Source: CBDCUI01 sp965223115 (GTDB taxonomy: Bacteria; Pseudomonadota; Gammaproteobacteria; UBA4575). Taken from it: DNA of 64,000 nt. The notes under the pieces were generated by a model that made no database searches, had not been told where the DNA came from, and saw only the letters and a program-made list of their open reading frames with translations. The stretch is taken from assembly GCA_965223115.1 (NCBI GenBank), contig OZ244982.1:1364001-1428000 (forward strand). Reading direction: 5' to 3'. Both the position numbers and the translations under genes were made by a program. This document shows, piece after piece, positions 61,957 through 64,000 of this stretch; within the stretch, counting starts at the first letter, position 1, and every line of letters starts with the position of its first letter.

Positions 61957-63321
61957 TTTAATACCAGTTTCTAATTTTACGCAATTTCGACCACTAATTT
62001 TTGCTTCATATAAAGCTTTATCTGCACGTTCAAAAATATCTTTTGCTTGATCCTTATCACGCATCTCAGCAATCCCACAAGATATAGTTACCTTAAGAGG
62101 TTTGGCTTTTAATAAATATTTTATTTGTGATACTTCTTGTTTAATTTTTTTAGCAAATTCAAAGGCTCCATTAGCATCAACACTTGGTAATAACATAACA
62201 AACTCTTCTCCCCCATATCTTGCTAAAAAGTATTTATCTTTAATAAAACTGCTTAATTTACTTGTTACAGCCAGCAATACTTTATCACCTACCATATGCC
62301 CATATAGATCATTAAACTTTTTAAAATGATCAATATCCCATACTAATAACGACACTACATCATTATTTTTTTCAACATCTATGACTAAGCTTTTAAGCTT
62401 ATTGTTATAAGCTTCTCTATTAAATAGGCCAGTCATCGAATCTCTTAAAGCGTTTTCTTGTTCTTTTTTTACTCTCTCTTTCAGTTGTTTTGCTTCTTTT
62501 TTTAAGTCATTTACTCTGGTTGCCAAAAAACTCATATTTTCTTTTATAGATAACTCATGTTTTTTGACAACCTGTCTTTCTTCTAAAACAAGATTTTGCA
62601 AGCTGTCTAATTGTGCTTTCACAGTGTTTTTTAACCCATCTAAATCATTGGCTTGCAACAAGTCTTCGCCTAAGTTATTTACAGCATTATGCATTTTCGC
62701 ATTCAAATCATTCTGAATTTTTAAATCCGAGCTATGCTCTTCTACAAATTCATGAACCTGATCTCCAATACGACTAATTTGAACACCGACATTAAGAAGA
62801 AATTTTTCTAGTTCTTTTTTTTCTGATATAGAATCTATATAGACTTTGTGTAACAGAGACACAACATCATGAATAGATTTGTGATAACTATCTAGGTTAG
62901 ATATTTTACTACATTGTATTTTTAGTTTTATACTTTTCTCTAAATAGATATCTGGAAATGAAAAATTATCTATTATCTTTCCAGGTAGAGAAAATAACTT
63001 TTCTTGCTCACTTGACAAGCCATCTTCTAAGCTTGCTATTAAATTAGAAAAAACAAACAATACATGATTAGCTTGCTTTTCATTTTTTACTTCAGTTGCC
63101 AAATGTTTAACAGACTCTAACTCTCTCTTGTCACTGAATAGCTTTTGTGTCTTTGTTATTAAAGATACTAATGCATCTGATATAGTAGCCTCAGGCCCTA
63201 AGTCTTGGTTCTTCTTGCGATTAAATATACTCCAATGCTTAACAAAACTAAGACTTGTTGCTGGCAATATACTTTTTACCAAACTTGCTGGTATTGATAA
63301 TAGGTCAAAAGATTTTTGCAT
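61948..63321 (-). CDS. Diguanylate cyclase (GGDEF) with helical sensory domain
   Basis: A 457-residue protein. The first 285 residues are mostly helical, with a coiled coil just before the GGDEF domain (about 245-285). The GGDEF domain (290-450) is active-type: WDIDHFKKFNDLYGHMVGDK and GGEEF. The I-site is absent: KDKY stands where RxxD would be, so product inhibition by that route is not expected. No membrane segment is visible, so it is probably cytoplasmic. It is convergent with the degenerate GGDEF gene. Confidence 0.9.
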   Translation of the reverse strand: MQKSFDLLSIPASLVKSILPATSLSFVKHWSIFNRKKNQDLGPEATISDALVSLITKTQKLFSDKRELESVKHLATEVKNEKQANHVLFVFSNLIASLEDGLSSEQEKLFSLPGKIIDNFSFPDIYLEKSIKLKIQCSKISNLDSYHKSIHDVVSLLHKVYIDSISEKKELEKFLLNVGVQISRIGDQVHEFVEEHSSDLKIQNDLNAKMHNAVNNLGEDLLQANDLDGLKNTVKAQLDSLQNLVLEERQVVKKHELSIKENMSFLATRVNDLKKEAKQLKERVKKEQENALRDSMTGLFNREAYNNKLKSLVIDVEKNNDVVSLLVWDIDHFKKFNDLYGHMVGDKVLLAVTSKLSSFIKDKYFLARYGGEEFVMLLPSVDANGAFEFAKKIKQEVSQIKYLLKAKPLKVTISCGIAEMRDKDQAKDIFERADKALYEAKISGRNCVKLETGIKSA

Positions 63322-63356
63322 ACTGAAAATACAATTATTTAATATATTTTGCTTGC

Positions 63357-64000
63357 TTATATACTTGTACTTTTTTTCTGACTTAAGTCTTGCAAAGATA
63401 TATTAACTGCAGTTTCTTCGGGATTGCATTGAGGAATATCTTTCTTAGACCAAGGTCGAGTTTCCCAGTTTCGACGTTCTTTAAAAGCTCTTGTTTCAGG
63501 CAATGGGTATAACTCATCTAACGGCACTGATAATCCATTTTCTTGTACAACACGTGCATGATGCCTTTCTAGCTCCAATGGATGATTCACTCCACATGAA
63601 TGAGCAATCATTCCTATTTCATGAACCATATTATTTACATAGCTAGCTACACGAGTTGATTTCAAATGTGGATTTAAGCCACGCTGCAGCCTTTTATTAT
63701 GTGTTGTAATGCCAGTTGGACAAGTGTCTTTATTACATTGCAAGGCCTGAATACAACCTAATGCAAACATAAATCCACGCGCTGATGTAATGAAATTAGC
63801 ACCTAAACTTAGCGCCCATGCAGCATCTACTGGAGTAATTAGCTTACCTGATGCAATCACTTTCACATCATCATGCAACTTATATTCATGCAGTTTATTT
63901 ACCAACATTGGTAAACTTTCACTTAAAGGTAAACCCATGTCATCAAGCAATGGCATTGGAGCAGCACCTGTCCCCCCATCAGCGCCATCAACTGTTATAA
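63357..64000 (-). CDS. Glutamate synthase-family FMN protein (C-terminal part; 5' end outside window)
   Basis: The frame is open to the window edge. It encodes the C-terminal part of the glutamate synthase (GltB-like) FMN domain: ITVDGADGGTGAAP, VKVIASGKLITPVDAAWALSLGANFITSARGFMFALGCIQALQCNKDTCPTGITTHN (the last Cys residues belong to the iron-sulfur loop). Then come residues typical of the stand-alone FMN-binding glutamate synthase-related family rather than full-length GltB. The gene ends 35 bases upstream of the GGDEF start on the same strand. The exact substrate is not known. Confidence 0.85.
   Translation of the reverse strand, partial: ITVDGADGGTGAAPMPLLDDMGLPLSESLPMLVNKLHEYKLHDDVKVIASGKLITPVDAAWALSLGANFITSARGFMFALGCIQALQCNKDTCPTGITTHNKRLQRGLNPHLKSTRVASYVNNMVHEIGMIAHSCGVNHPLELERHHARVVQENGLSVPLDELYPLPETRAFKERRNWETRPWSKKDIPQCNPEETAVNISLQDLSQKKSTSI

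Noticed and set aside
1..64000. CRISPR arrays, tRNA or rRNA genes, insertion sequences, prophage or restriction/defence genes
   Set aside because: No regularly spaced direct repeats, cloverleaf or rRNA blocks, transposase or phage-type genes were seen; intergenic regions are short and mostly explained by promoters and hairpins.

Overview
The window is a 64 kb piece of an AT-rich, motile bacterial chromosome. The gene order fliC-flaG-fliD-fliS-fliT-fleQ-fleSR-fliEFGHIJ, the polar-placement pair FlhF/FlhG and the sigma54/sigma28 promoter types point to a gammaproteobacterium with a polar flagellum. The genus cannot be fixed from the sequence alone.

Region 1 (1-4.6 kb) is mixed: the end of a periplasmic M48 (BepA-type) protease gene, small membrane or hypothetical genes, a decayed remnant of acetyl-CoA synthetase, a DUF4242 protein, a flavin reductase-like protein and a small membrane ORF without a normal start codon.

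Region 2 (4.6-15.9 kb, minus strand) is a nitrogen-scavenging unit, urtABCDE (ATP-driven urea import) followed by ureDABCEFG (nickel urease and its maturation factors). A sigma54-type promoter and NtrC-like dyads lie upstream of urtA, as expected for nitrogen-limitation control. A stem-loop separates urtA from urtB. urtC is split by a -1 frameshift that falls on an in-phase slippery heptamer. A small histidine-containing membrane protein is encoded between urtE and ureD.

Region 3 (16-22.5 kb) is accessory: a Dabb-domain lipoprotein, two coupled exported Sel1-type proteins (one with ankyrin repeats), two paralogous HDOD proteins (one fused to an active-type GGDEF domain), a zinc-ribbon mini-protein, a DUF2802 protein and a 54-aa protein. 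Two exact sigma28 promoters place the HDOD-GGDEF gene and the zinc-ribbon gene in the late flagellar regulon.

Region 4 (22.6-60.7 kb) is a nearly complete flagellar locus. On the minus strand it runs flgBCDEFGHIJKL, fliC, flaG, fliD, fliS, fliT, fleQ, fleSR, fliEFGHIJKLMNOPQR, flhBA, flhF, flhG and fliA; flgAMN is divergent on the plus strand. Sigma54 promoters precede flgB, flgA, fliD, fleS and fliK; sigma28 promoters precede fliC and flgM. Stator (mot) and chemotaxis (che) genes are absent, including from the usual slot after fliA. FleQ lacks its N-terminal regulatory domain, and FliM has an acidic extension before an altered CheY-binding-like motif.

Region 5 (60.7-64 kb) holds a degenerate GGDEF protein with an intact c-di-GMP I-site, preceded by a tiny leader ORF and hairpin; a convergent active-type GGDEF protein; and the 3' end of a glutamate synthase-family gene. 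I saw no tRNA, rRNA, CRISPR array, insertion sequence or prophage.
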